Shown: positions 24,223 to 33,522 of the stretch, one piece after another
Layout: every line of letters starts with the position of its first letter
Numbering within the stretch: position 1 is the stretch's first letter
DNA from: an archaeon
Lineage (GTDB): Archaea; Nanobdellota; Nanobdellia; Woesearchaeales; GW2011-AR4
Reading direction: 5' to 3'
Assembly (NCBI GenBank): GCA_002688925.1
Contig: NZEC01000009.1
Coordinates: 1 to 37,012, forward strand
Length of the DNA: 37,012 nucleotides
Notes under the pieces: generated by a model
Seen by the model: only the letters and a program-made list of their open reading frames with translations
What the model was told of the DNA's origin: nothing
Databases searched by the model: none
Program-made: the position numbers and the translations under genes

Positions 24223-26256
24223 ATGCAGGAATTAATAAAAATTGATGCAACAGAGCAAATAAATCGTTTTCATGAATTTATAGAGTCATATTACTATACT
24301 CAGATTGTTGAAAACCTAAGAAAAGACCATAAATATGTTGTAGTGGATTTTGCAGAGCTTTCTAAATTTGATCTTGATTTGGCAAATGGCCTGTTAGAGA
24401 ATCCTGAAGATGCTATAAAGGCTGCAGAGCTGGCTGTAGAGCAGTTTGACCTTGAAGATATAAAAGGATTTAAAGTCAGATTTGAAAATCTGCCTGACAG
24501 CCAGAAGCTTATGATCAGCAACATAAGGAGCAAGCATATTGGCAAATTCATAAAAGCAGAGGGTGTTGTAAGGCAGAAATCCGATGTAAGGCCCCAGGTT
24601 ACAAGTGCAAAATTTGAATGTCCTGTATGCGGCAATGTGATTAACGTATTACAATTGGATGGGAGCTTTAAAGAGCCTTCAAGATGCGGCTGCGGGAGAA
24701 AAGGAAAATTTAATCTTTTAAGTAAAGAGCTTGTTGATGCCCAGGGGATTGTGCTTGAAGAAACTCCTGAAAGTTTGGAAGGAGGAGAACAGCCAAAAAG
24801 AATAAGCCTTTTTCTCAGCAATGACTTAGTCAGCCCTTTAAGCGAAAGAAATACAAATCCCGGAAGCAAGATTGATGTTGTTGGTATGGTAAAAGAAGTT
24901 CCAATCATATCCAGAGTAGGGACAAAATCAACTAAATTTGATTTGATTATTGATGCAAATTATGTCAAGGCAGTTGAAGAGACATTTTATGAAGTTGACA
25001 TAACAGAAGAGGAAGAAAAGGAAATTGTTGATTTATCACAAGACCCTAAGCTATATTCTAAACTTGTTGATTCTGTTGCTCCATCAATTTATGGATATGA
25101 TAAAGTAAAAGAGGCTTTGCTTCTGCAGCTTTTTGGGGGTGTGAGAAAAATAAGAAGCGATAAAGTAGTCAGCAGGGGAGATACTCACATTTTGCTTGTT
25201 GGAGATCCTGGCTCAGGAAAAAGCGCGATGCTTAAAAGAATAGGGACCATAGCTCCAAAAGGAAGATATGTAAGCGGCAGAGGTGTTTCTGGAGCCGGCC
25301 TTACTGCATCTGTTGTAAGAGATGAATTCCTGAAAGGATGGAGCTTAGAAGCAGGAGCTTTGGTATTAGCTTCAAACGGAATATGTGCAATTGATGAGAT
25401 GGATAAGATGAACCCGGAAGACCGGGCTGCAATGCACGAAGCGCTTGAGCAGCAGACTGTCAGCATTTCTAAAGCAAATATACAGGCCACGTTGATTTCC
25501 CGCACTACTGTCCTTGCAGCAGCCAACCCAAAATTCGGCAGGTTTAACCCTTATGAAATGATTGCAGGACAGATAAATTTGCCTCCTACTCTTATCAATA
25601 GGTTTGACCTAATATTTCCGATTAAAGATCTTCCTGATGAAAATAAAGATAAAAAGATGGCAAGCCACATCCTGGAATTGCACCAGACCCCTGATCTTCA
25701 CGAGCCTGAAATACCCACGGATTTTTTAAAAAAATACATTGCATACGCAAAACAAAGGATAGTTCCAAAGCTCGAGGATTCTGCTCTGGAAGAGATTCAA
25801 GAATTCTATCTTAAGATGCGCGCAAGCGGAGGCTCAGATGAGGGCATTAAGCCTATACCTATATCCCCAAGACAGCTGGAAGCGCTTGTCAGGCTAACAG
25901 AGGCATCTGCAAGGTTGAGGTTAAGTGAAAAGGCAACAAAGAGCGATGCGAAAAGAGCCATTAATCTTGTAGAATATTGCCTTAAGCAAGTAGGTTTAGA
26001 TAGAGAAACCGGGAAGATAGATATTGACAGGATTGCTACAGGAATCTCTGCTTCTCAAAGGAATTATATAAGCATTGTAAAAGAGATTATTGGTGATCTT
26101 GAAAATAAGCTTGGAAAAACAATTCCTATTGATGATGTCATAGAGGAGGCAAAAAATAAAGGTATTGCTGAAGAGAAGGTTGAGGAAGTTTTGGAAAAAT
26201 TAAAGAGGGTTGGCGAGATATTTGAGCCCAGAAGGTCTTTCATACAAAAATTATGA
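24223..26256 (+). CDS. mcm: MCM replicative helicase
   Basis: 677 residues, full archaeal length with no intein. The N-terminal domain includes a zinc site CPVC (133-136) plus C-x-C (155-157) and the DNA-binding hairpin region. The AAA+ core has Walker A GDPGSGKS (327-334), Walker B ICAIDEMDKM (from about 387), sensor 1 LAAANP and the arginine-finger motif LINRFD. A C-terminal winged helix follows (IPIDDVIEEAKNKG...VEEVLEKLKRVGEIF). MCM hexamers unwind DNA 3'-5' ahead of the fork. It forms an operon with the RPA-like gene starting 6 bp downstream. Confidence 0.97.
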   Translation: MQELIKIDATEQINRFHEFIESYYYTQIVENLRKDHKYVVVDFAELSKFDLDLANGLLENPEDAIKAAELAVEQFDLEDIKGFKVRFENLPDSQKLMISNIRSKHIGKFIKAEGVVRQKSDVRPQVTSAKFECPVCGNVINVLQLDGSFKEPSRCGCGRKGKFNLLSKELVDAQGIVLEETPESLEGGEQPKRISLFLSNDLVSPLSERNTNPGSKIDVVGMVKEVPIISRVGTKSTKFDLIIDANYVKAVEETFYEVDITEEEEKEIVDLSQDPKLYSKLVDSVAPSIYGYDKVKEALLLQLFGGVRKIRSDKVVSRGDTHILLVGDPGSGKSAMLKRIGTIAPKGRYVSGRGVSGAGLTASVVRDEFLKGWSLEAGALVLASNGICAIDEMDKMNPEDRAAMHEALEQQTVSISKANIQATLISRTTVLAAANPKFGRFNPYEMIAGQINLPPTLINRFDLIFPIKDLPDENKDKKMASHILELHQTPDLHEPEIPTDFLKKYIAYAKQRIVPKLEDSALEEIQEFYLKMRASGGSDEGIKPIPISPRQLEALVRLTEASARLRLSEKATKSDAKRAINLVEYCLKQVGLDRETGKIDIDRIATGISASQRNYISIVKEIIGDLENKLGKTIPIDDVIEEAKNKGIAEEKVEEVLEKLKRVGEIFEPRRSFIQKL

Positions 26257-26262
26257 TCCAAA

Positions 26263-26907
26263 ATGCCAGAGCTAGAAAACCGGACAATACAAAAAAGGCA
26301 GATTGCATATAAGACAGGAATAAAAGATATGCTTGATTCTGATTACATAAAAACAGAGGGTTTTGAGCCCAATTATCTGAAAATAAACGGCCTGGAAATT
26401 TCCAGGGTTAATGTCATAGGTGTTGTTGTCCAGAAATTAGATACAGATAATCATAAAAATATCCTGATTGATGATGGTACTGGAGAGATAAGCGCAAGAA
26501 TATTTGAAGATAATGCGCTGCTTGATAAGATAAATGTGAGTGATATTGTAATTATAATCGGGAGGCCAAGGGAATTTTCAGCAGAAAAATATATACTTAT
26601 CGAGAGTATTAAAAAAATTGATTCAAAGTGGGCAGAAGTAAGAAAACTGGAGTTAAAGAGAGATGTTAGCAAAGCGCCTGTTGTTGGAATTCCTGCGGCT
26701 GAATACAATACGGGAAATAAAGAAATTGTTGACTTAAGCCCTTCAAATGAAATTGTTAATCTGATAAAGGAGCTGGATAAAGGGGAAGGTGTGCCTATAG
26801 AAGAAATATATTCAAAAAATAAAGATGCAGATAAATTGGTTAATATACTTTTAAAAGAAGGGGATGTTTTTGAAGTAAAGCCTGGAAAATTAAAAGTGTT
26901 GGAATAA
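26263..26907 (+). CDS. RPA-like OB-fold protein (RPA32/COG3390-like)
   Basis: 214 residues. Residues 45-115 form an OB fold (RVNVIGVVVQKLDTD, ILIDDGTGEISARIF, DIVIIIGRPREFS, YILIESIKKID). The last 50 residues look like a winged helix (GVPIEEIYSKNKDADKLVNI, LLKEGDVFEVKPGKLKVL), the same OB-plus-winged-helix layout as RPA32 and archaeal RPA-associated proteins. It probably binds single-stranded DNA at the fork, alone or with an RPA not in this window. Cotranscription with MCM (6 bp gap) supports a replication role. The exact subfamily is uncertain. Confidence 0.78.
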   Translation: MPELENRTIQKRQIAYKTGIKDMLDSDYIKTEGFEPNYLKINGLEISRVNVIGVVVQKLDTDNHKNILIDDGTGEISARIFEDNALLDKINVSDIVIIIGRPREFSAEKYILIESIKKIDSKWAEVRKLELKRDVSKAPVVGIPAAEYNTGNKEIVDLSPSNEIVNLIKELDKGEGVPIEEIYSKNKDADKLVNILLKEGDVFEVKPGKLKVLE

Positions 26908-26914
26908 TGCAACG

Positions 26915-27029
26915 TTGGTGCTTATGCGTAAATTGCCAAATTGATAAGCTCAGCAGGATGTGTTATACTACCTGAGCATACGCAGTATGCGAAGTTGAGA
27001 AGAGTGCTAAGGCTCCGCATAAGCACCAA
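26915..27029. repeat. Foldback intergenic element, copy B
   Basis: The 115-bp element has a perfect 14-bp terminal inverted repeat, TTGGTGCTTATGCG (26915-26928) and its complement (27016-27029). The internal hairpin GCATA-CGCAG-TATGC (26976-26990) stands at the place of the CAAAA-CTGCG-TTTTG hairpin in copy A read on the other strand: the loop is conserved and the stem has changed on both sides. It lies just after the RPA-like gene stop, between convergent genes. Confidence 0.8.
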
Positions 27030-27083
27030 TCTGACTTTCATACTAACCCAAAATAAAGCAAAAAAAATCCTAAAGCCCTGCCA

Positions 27084-27935
27084 CTAAAACAAAATTGGAG
27101 TTATGTATACTTCTATGAGCGCTGCGATAAGCAGAAATGAAAGTGAAATGATAAGCAGTTCTGAAATGTCAAAGACAATGTGAGCAAATTTTTCACTTTT
27201 GTAGTGTTCTTTGATTATAGCAATGGATATTATTCCTCCTGCCAGGCCTCCGTAAAAATAAGCCAGCATCTCCGGGATACCATGCAATGAATATTTTAAC
27301 AGCCCAATTGAAACAACACTGAAGTAATTTGAAAATTGCGAAAGGCCTATGGCGCTTGCATACTCGCTAATATTTGACCTGATAAAATTTCCTATAGCTG
27401 CTCCTATAACGCTTGCATTCCATGTTAAAATAAATATTGCTCCTGCTCCATAAATAAAAGCAAACAAAGTTGCGAATGCCAGAACTTTTATATTATTTAA
27501 TAATATTTTTGTGAATACCGAAAATTGTATGAAAGCGTTCCCTGAAACCTTGTTATTGATAGCCTGAATTGTGCTTGTCTGCTTGTCAAAGACAATGTTT
27601 GTGGTTTCAGAAGGCAGAAAAACATACCATGTCACAAAAGATAAAGTTATTCCAAGAAAAAGAAACATCAGAAATACTATAGCTTTGTTATGCTCTTTCA
27701 AAAGTAATTTTTCTTTTGATATTTTCATATCTTTGCTTTCTTCCAGCTTCATTGTATTATACACTATGGGAACACAAGCCATGACTGTAAGAAAAACCAT
27801 TATTAAGCTTGCCTGGTCTTTAAATATCCACAAAGAAAGCAATATTCCGACAGAAGCGTACAAAAAGCCGATGAAAAACATTTCCCACGGCCTTCTTTCA
27901 GCCTTTAACGGATTAAGGAGGGATTCTAATACCAT
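27084..27935 (-). CDS. SpoIIM/DUF95-like membrane protein
   Basis: 283 residues with about six membrane segments (near 20-55, 87-110, 145-175, 205-235, 250-283). The blocks FAFIYGAGAIFILTWNASVIGAAIG and GIPEMLAYFYGGLAGGII are typical of the SpoIIM (stage II sporulation protein M-like) family, which is widespread outside spore formers and whose biochemical function is unclear. TATA TTTATATATTTTA (27958-27970, read on the minus strand as AAAATATATAAA) lies about 25-35 bp before ATG 27935. It is divergent from aIF2-beta. Confidence 0.82.
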   Translation of the reverse strand: MVLESLLNPLKAERRPWEMFFIGFLYASVGILLSLWIFKDQASLIMVFLTVMACVPIVYNTMKLEESKDMKISKEKLLLKEHNKAIVFLMFLFLGITLSFVTWYVFLPSETTNIVFDKQTSTIQAINNKVSGNAFIQFSVFTKILLNNIKVLAFATLFAFIYGAGAIFILTWNASVIGAAIGNFIRSNISEYASAIGLSQFSNYFSVVSIGLLKYSLHGIPEMLAYFYGGLAGGIISIAIIKEHYKSEKFAHIVFDISELLIISLSFLLIAALIEVYITPILF

Positions 27936-27986
27936 GAGTTAGTTTTTTGATTTGGAGTTTATATATTTTATTATTGAATGGGAGTT

Positions 27987-28008
27987 TTAATTAGACATGT
28001 CTTATTAA
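27987..28008. promoter_or_regulatory. 22-bp palindrome between divergent promoters
   Basis: TTAAT and ATTAA arms flank the perfect core AGACATGTCT, with one mismatched base pair on each side. It lies between the TATA boxes of the SpoIIM-like gene (minus) and aIF2-beta (plus; TTTTAAAA at about 28028-28035). Its symmetry fits a dimeric regulator that could affect both promoters; this is inference. Confidence 0.4.
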
Positions 28009-28056
28009 TCTTCTAAAAACAAAATCCTTTTAAAAAAACCTGAACTTCTATCAGTA

Positions 28057-28470
28057 ATGGAAGAATACAAAAAGTTATTAGGGGAAGCCAGGAAAGGGCT
28101 GCCTGAACATGTTTTCCAGAAAGAAAGGTTTGAGATACCAAAGGTAAAAGGCCATATACAGGGGAATAAGACTGTAATAAGCAATTTTTTGCAGATAGCA
28201 AATCTTCTTCATAGAGAGCCGGAACACATGCTGAAATTCATATTAAGGGAACTTGCAACACCAGGAGAAATAAAAAAAAGCGGCAGTGTTATTATCGGCA
28301 CTAAAGTCCCGGCATCAAGGATAAATGAAAAAATAAAACAATACTCAAATTCCTATGTTTTTTGTTACGAATGCAGCAAGCCAGACACAAAAATAGAGAA
28401 AGAAGGTAATTTTAATTTTTTGAAATGCTTGGCTTGCGGTGCAAGGCATTCTATCAAGGCAAGAGTATAG
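28057..28470 (+). CDS. eif2b: Translation initiation factor aIF2 beta
   Basis: 137 residues. The N-terminal part (EYKKLLGEARKGLP) includes the gamma-binding helix. The middle alpha/beta domain has VIGNFL-like text (VISNFLQIANLLHREPEHMLKF) and ends with a zinc ribbon, CYEC...CLAC. It joins aIF2 alpha and gamma in delivering initiator Met-tRNA to the small ribosomal subunit. TTTTAAAA about 25 bp upstream gives a leaderless message. It converges on the DP2 stop with a 24-bp gap. Confidence 0.96.
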   Translation: MEEYKKLLGEARKGLPEHVFQKERFEIPKVKGHIQGNKTVISNFLQIANLLHREPEHMLKFILRELATPGEIKKSGSVIIGTKVPASRINEKIKQYSNSYVFCYECSKPDTKIEKEGNFNFLKCLACGARHSIKARV

Positions 28471-28494
28471 GATATTATTTTGGGTTTTTTAATC

Positions 28495-31400
28495 TCATCC
28501 GAACCATCTCCCAAGGCCTTCCTGTTTCTCTTTTTCCCTTCCAAACATGCTTTCCACATTTCTTTTTGTCAGTTCGAGAGTTTGTTTTAAGTATAATGGC
28601 AGGTCATATTTATCAGCAAGGGATATTGCCGGCTCAAGGTATTTTATTATAAAACCCTCTGATATCGTAAATATTATCTTACCATCACACTTTATACATT
28701 TTCCGATTAATGGGGGTCTCCTGTATTTTTCATTGCAATTGCTGCACCTGAACTGCTGCATTGAGAATTTTCTTAAGTTTCCTTTTATATCCTTGATAAG
28801 GTGTTTTTCTATCACTAGCTTTGCAACATCTGATGCGTCTACAGCCCTTATTTTATCTGCCAGGTCCATCTGCCCCTTGATTTTTTTCTCCATTGAAGGT
28901 ATTGTTTTGTATGCAGAACATCTAACACCACCATTAATGCTTGACACGTTATGGGTGAAACCAAGTCCAGAATACTGGTTTTCTTTATCCAACCTGCTGC
29001 CAAATCTTTCAATCTCTACCTCCCATGGCTGCTTAAAATCCATGCAGGCTTCATAAAATTCCAAAGGGTATTTCCATCCTATATCCAGGTCAAAAGCCAT
29101 GTCATCCACTTCTGATGGTATTAGTTTAGATGACAAAACTAGGGGTGCATCTTGTGTTGATCCTCTCGTGCCGGGGAGGAATTGTTTTGAAAAGTTAAGC
29201 AAAGTATCCATTAATAAAGTTACAGAAGCTTCATCCCCATCGCAGTCTCTCCTTGTAGCTGCATGGAACATAGGGTGTGCTAAAAACCCTTGTGTTCCTG
29301 AAAATCCTATAATCCTGCCAACAACTGCTGCAGAAGTATGGGGCGCTAATACACTAACAAGAGCCCCGGTAATATCCTTTTCAGATTTCATGTTATAAAA
29401 CTTATTAAGTTTATAAAACTCTGATAAAATATCATCAATAAAAAAAGAAGTCTTGAGAAGTATTTTATCTGCACCTAGTTCCGGGCTTTCATCGCAGGAA
29501 GGCAGGATTATATCTTGTGGCATTATCTCAAGTATCTGGTTTTCCTGTTTGAGTTCTTTTCCCGATATATCTTTAGTGTATCCAAGCTCTCTAAGCCTCT
29601 GTACAGTGGTTTTTATTTCTTTAGGCTTGAAATGGGTTATAGGCAGCTGCGTCATGTCATATCTTGTAGTGCCGTCTTTATTGACGCAAATATCATATTT
29701 TGCCCTGAATATGCCTTTTACAAAATGTTCAGGTATATGTTCTTTGTTTGATGTTCCCCTAACTCCCTTTATTAGGTCTGGATATGTCTTAATTTTGAGT
29801 TTTTTTAGGTATCCATCAAAATAATCTTTTATAGCGATTGTTTGTTCAGAATATGCTGACATTGGGCCATGACTGCATTCATTGTTTTCAGATGTTCCGC
29901 AAATTCTGCAGTGGTATTTTTGTGTTGTTTTTTTGTCGCATGTTTCGCATATGCTGAAAATTGTGTTTTTATTGCACTTGTCGCAGCGATATAATGGAAA
30001 TTCCGCGCTTATTTTATTGCTTTCAAAAGAACTTTGGAAAGACCTTAATCTGCCGCCTTCCCCCCCAACAGGAAATAATGTATGTGGGCTGCCGGTTAAT
30101 TTTCTCATCTTTGCTTTTTCAGGCCTTCCCATCCTTGCTCCTATAAACACCCCAGATTTATCTCTAATTTTTACATCAGAAATCGTATTGATTAAATATA
30201 ACCCTTCCTCGGAAGAATTGTCATTTATTTTATCCTCAAATTTAATTCTATCATTTGAATTCAAATGAAAAATTTCTGAAATTGTATGTGCATCATCATT
30301 TTCTATGACTATGAATTCTTTGTTAACAACTAAGTGTGGCAGCCCGATATTGTCAAATATGGATTTTAGGCTGTCTTCATATGTAATCACCAGTTTTGTT
30401 ACAATGCTGTTGTTTGATATCAGCTTTGAATTTACAATTAGCTTTAACAAATGGGAAAAATCTTCTGCTGTGACAAGATCCCAGTGATATGTGAATTTCG
30501 GGTGCAGCGGTATTTTTAATTTTTTTGATATTTTGAATGCTGTTGCTGCATTTATTTGGGTGTTTATAGGATCCTTGAATAAAATTTCTAAAGATGATTT
30601 TTCTGTTTCCAACAGCTGGGCCAATTTTTCTAAATCAAATGTTCCGAATATATCGACGCTTGCGCGCTCTGCTTCCAGGCTCCACCATTCTTCGCAATAG
30701 CCTGGAGGCAGTAAAGTATGCGCCCTGTTATAAAAATCCCCATAGCTTACAAGTATGTCTCCTAAAAATAATATCTCTTTTATTTCGCTTTCATGTTGTT
30801 TTGCCAGGCTTTCATTTTCCAGCCTTATCACGCTGTCATCTTTTAATTTTACTATGGGCCCTTCAATGCTGTCGCAAACAGTTATAGCAGCTGCTTTGCC
30901 TGGCCTTTCTACTCTTAATTGTGTTCCGGTAGCAAGGTACTTGTTAGATATGATCATAGTAGCAGGATGAATTGATGTTGCAGAATATCCTGAATTCCTG
31001 CTTCTCCCATACCTGAGCCTGAATCCTCCTGCTGCCAGAGGATATGTCAGAACAGGCCTTCCGGCCACTAAATCCTGGATAAATGTATAAACTGGCAGGA
31101 GTTTGCCTGTGTCTGTGTCTTTTGCCTTTGCCTTTTTTTGTAATGAGAGGAACTCTTCCAGAAAAGACCAGTTCTCAAGCCCGAAATCTTTTGTTCCCCT
31201 GGATATCAGGTTCCAGACTTTAGAAGCTTTTTGCGCTATGCACTCTCCTAACACAAGACAAGGCCCGCTTCTTATGTTGTTTGTCTCTATTCTCCCCAGG
31301 TCCTTGTAGTTAGATACCTCTATTTTCTCTGAAGAGTCTCCGTCTATCTGCACCGGGAGATTTTTGACAAGAAATCTTATCTCTTTTTCGCTCGGAAGAT

Positions 31401-32013
31401 ATTGCAAGTTTGTAATCCTCTCATGATAATCATAAAGTTCTGTGACTGTTCTTCTTATCTCTTTTTCTGTGGCATCAAACACATCATAACCCATGTTTTT
31501 TCTTATATTGTCTGCTATAACAATGGAAAGGGCGCCTGCTGTTCCACCGGCGCTCCTTATAGGCCCGGAGTACATCAGGCAAAAATATTCTTTTCCATCG
31601 GCTCTTTTCTTCAATTTTAGCTCTACAAAGCCTTCGAGAGGACTTGATACAACTCCCATGGTAAGGTATGCCAAGCCAACCCTTATGCCTGCTTCCATTG
31701 CCCTGACCTTATTTTCAAATTTGCAGAATTTTTCCTTGACAACCTCCAGAGATATTGATAATGCAACCCTTAAATCAGATTTGCCGTATTTTTTCTCTAA
31801 TGATTGTATTTGCCTGGAAAGGCCTGAATTTATAATATCCGGGATTAATGCTCCTACCAACCCCTCTACCCTCTCAGCCATGTTTTTAGCTAAGGTTATG
31901 TTGACTTCGTCTTCAGGGTCATATCCTTTTTTCCTGGCTTTATTTGCTGTTTTATATGCATCAACTACCTTTTTGTCTATTTCTTTGAAATAATTTTCAA
32001 TTTGCTGCTTCAT
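28495..32013 (-). CDS. polC: DNA polymerase D large subunit (DP2)
   Basis: 1172 residues, intein-free. DP2 is the catalytic polymerase subunit: the double-psi barrel region includes HAATRRDCDGDEAS with Asp923, Asp925 and Asp927 as metal ligands, and GSTQDAPLVL downstream. Zinc sites occur at about 672-705 (CDKC...CETC, CRIC) and near 1087-1107 (CSNC...CIKC). The extreme C-terminus reads QEGLGRWFG, a good PIP box (Q-x-x-L-x-x-W-F) that would dock PCNA. PolD is the replicative polymerase of most archaea outside the Crenarchaeota. It starts 1 bp after the DP1 stop, in the orc1-DP1-DP2 operon. Confidence 0.97.
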   Translation of the reverse strand: MKQQIENYFKEIDKKVVDAYKTANKARKKGYDPEDEVNITLAKNMAERVEGLVGALIPDIINSGLSRQIQSLEKKYGKSDLRVALSISLEVVKEKFCKFENKVRAMEAGIRVGLAYLTMGVVSSPLEGFVELKLKKRADGKEYFCLMYSGPIRSAGGTAGALSIVIADNIRKNMGYDVFDATEKEIRRTVTELYDYHERITNLQYLPSEKEIRFLVKNLPVQIDGDSSEKIEVSNYKDLGRIETNNIRSGPCLVLGECIAQKASKVWNLISRGTKDFGLENWSFLEEFLSLQKKAKAKDTDTGKLLPVYTFIQDLVAGRPVLTYPLAAGGFRLRYGRSRNSGYSATSIHPATMIISNKYLATGTQLRVERPGKAAAITVCDSIEGPIVKLKDDSVIRLENESLAKQHESEIKEILFLGDILVSYGDFYNRAHTLLPPGYCEEWWSLEAERASVDIFGTFDLEKLAQLLETEKSSLEILFKDPINTQINAATAFKISKKLKIPLHPKFTYHWDLVTAEDFSHLLKLIVNSKLISNNSIVTKLVITYEDSLKSIFDNIGLPHLVVNKEFIVIENDDAHTISEIFHLNSNDRIKFEDKINDNSSEEGLYLINTISDVKIRDKSGVFIGARMGRPEKAKMRKLTGSPHTLFPVGGEGGRLRSFQSSFESNKISAEFPLYRCDKCNKNTIFSICETCDKKTTQKYHCRICGTSENNECSHGPMSAYSEQTIAIKDYFDGYLKKLKIKTYPDLIKGVRGTSNKEHIPEHFVKGIFRAKYDICVNKDGTTRYDMTQLPITHFKPKEIKTTVQRLRELGYTKDISGKELKQENQILEIMPQDIILPSCDESPELGADKILLKTSFFIDDILSEFYKLNKFYNMKSEKDITGALVSVLAPHTSAAVVGRIIGFSGTQGFLAHPMFHAATRRDCDGDEASVTLLMDTLLNFSKQFLPGTRGSTQDAPLVLSSKLIPSEVDDMAFDLDIGWKYPLEFYEACMDFKQPWEVEIERFGSRLDKENQYSGLGFTHNVSSINGGVRCSAYKTIPSMEKKIKGQMDLADKIRAVDASDVAKLVIEKHLIKDIKGNLRKFSMQQFRCSNCNEKYRRPPLIGKCIKCDGKIIFTISEGFIIKYLEPAISLADKYDLPLYLKQTLELTKRNVESMFGREKEKQEGLGRWFG

Positions 32014-32014
32014 T

Positions 32015-33520
32015 TTAATTTCCTAATTTTAGCATTTTTACGTGCCTTGTTTGTAAGTTTACTATAGGGACGCGGCTCGGTTCTGGATTGTGCCCTACTT
32101 TCTCCTGGAATGTTGTTTTGCTTTGCCAGCAGCTTCCGGAAATCAGAGTAACGTTCCTGTAGTTTGCTGCGGCAGCTTTATGGATGTGCCCGCTTACAAA
32201 GAAATCAGGAACCATGGTTATAGCCAGATTATCCAGTTCTGTGTCCGGGACATAAAGGGTTGATGTGTGGGAGGGAGCTAAATTCCTTTTTTGCAGTAAA
32301 AACTTCATTATAAGGTCTGCCCGGTCATAACCCCCGTTGTTTCTTATTGAAGCGACTTCAGAAACATAAAAATCAAAAGAATAGCCGTGGTAAAGAAGAA
32401 CATCAAATCCGGAAAAACCGGCTGAGGAGTGTATGTTTATGATTGATGGATTTGAAACCATGGTTGCATTAGGCAGATTATAGAGGGATTCTGCGAAATC
32501 CCTGTAAATAGGCAATTGCGGCTCTGCAACCCTCATCGCATCGTGGTTTCCCGGGCATATTATTAATTTTATATCTGAAGGTATTTTGCTGAGAAGGTTT
32601 GCGCATTCTTCATACTGCTCTTTTATATCTTTTATCTCAAGCTCTTTCTCCTGGTTAGGGTATATGCCGCACCCATCCACTAAATCACCTAAAACAAATA
32701 TATACTTGACTCTTGATGCTATTTGTCTTTGCTCTTCATTGCCTAGGTCGCAGTTTATCCATTTTAAAAATCTGTTAAAGTCTTCCTTTAAAAAATTTTT
32801 AGATCCCACATGGATATCAGAAAGGAACAGTGCATATGATTCTTCCTTTGCCTTTTTTACTTCCCTGTCAAGAGGTATGTCTGGGAAAGATATATTATTT
32901 ACAAATATTATGTTGTCGCCATTGGCTCCTGTGATGCCAATCACTTCATCCAGCACAATATCCTGGGCAATCTTGAACAGTTTGGGCTTGTTTTTGGTTA
33001 TTATTATCCTTATAGAGCCTGTGTTGTCTTCTATGGTCAGCATATAGTTTCCGTTTTTTGTTTGCTGCTTGTCCCTGACCATGCCAATAACAGATATCTG
33101 CTCCCTGTCTTTTTTATTGGCCAGCCGGTTTATCGAAAGTCTGTTGTGCAGTTCCGGTCTTTGTTTTAGAATTTGCTGCAGTGTTCTGAACCTATTGTTG
33201 AAATATTGTATAAAGTCATTGGCCTCTCTTTTTTTTGCGGTTCCATTATAAGAATAAACAACTTTGACGTTGCTTTCCGAATCTGGGGTTTTTTTTTCAT
33301 TAGTATTTTCAAGTTCATCCTTTACGATCTGTTCAAAAAGATATTTGATTTTTTTGTTAAGAACTGATATGTCTTTGGCATAGTTGGTTTCAACCAGCTT
33401 GTGAACTTCTGCAAGGTTTTTTTTGTCTTCCAGGTGTTCTAATATATCCTGGCTTACAAGCATACCTTTCTTTAGGAAAAAATTCACGATGTCTTTTTTC
33501 TTTGTTTCCAGCTTTTGCAT
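32015..33520 (-). CDS. polB: DNA polymerase D small subunit (DP1, 3'-5' exonuclease)
   Basis: 501 residues. An N-terminal helical region and an OB fold (ISVIGMVRDKQQT...GNYMLTIEDNTGSIRIII) precede an Mre11-like phosphodiesterase domain, with all metal motifs present: LSDIHVG (about 233), LGDLVDG, PGNHDAMR (about 323), LYHGYSFDF and SGHIHKAA (about 445). This subunit proofreads for DP2. It lies 2 bp downstream of the orc1 start-to-stop frame and 1 bp upstream of DP2, so it is surely co-transcribed with both. Confidence 0.96.
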   Translation of the reverse strand: MQKLETKKKDIVNFFLKKGMLVSQDILEHLEDKKNLAEVHKLVETNYAKDISVLNKKIKYLFEQIVKDELENTNEKKTPDSESNVKVVYSYNGTAKKREANDFIQYFNNRFRTLQQILKQRPELHNRLSINRLANKKDREQISVIGMVRDKQQTKNGNYMLTIEDNTGSIRIIITKNKPKLFKIAQDIVLDEVIGITGANGDNIIFVNNISFPDIPLDREVKKAKEESYALFLSDIHVGSKNFLKEDFNRFLKWINCDLGNEEQRQIASRVKYIFVLGDLVDGCGIYPNQEKELEIKDIKEQYEECANLLSKIPSDIKLIICPGNHDAMRVAEPQLPIYRDFAESLYNLPNATMVSNPSIINIHSSAGFSGFDVLLYHGYSFDFYVSEVASIRNNGGYDRADLIMKFLLQKRNLAPSHTSTLYVPDTELDNLAITMVPDFFVSGHIHKAAAANYRNVTLISGSCWQSKTTFQEKVGHNPEPSRVPIVNLQTRHVKMLKLGN

Positions 33521-33522
33521 TT

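Noticed and set aside
28495-32013. Intein in the DNA polymerase D large subunit (also considered for MCM and RFC-S)
   Set aside because: All three proteins have normal family length, and the catalytic motifs run without the extra Hint-type block expected for an intein.
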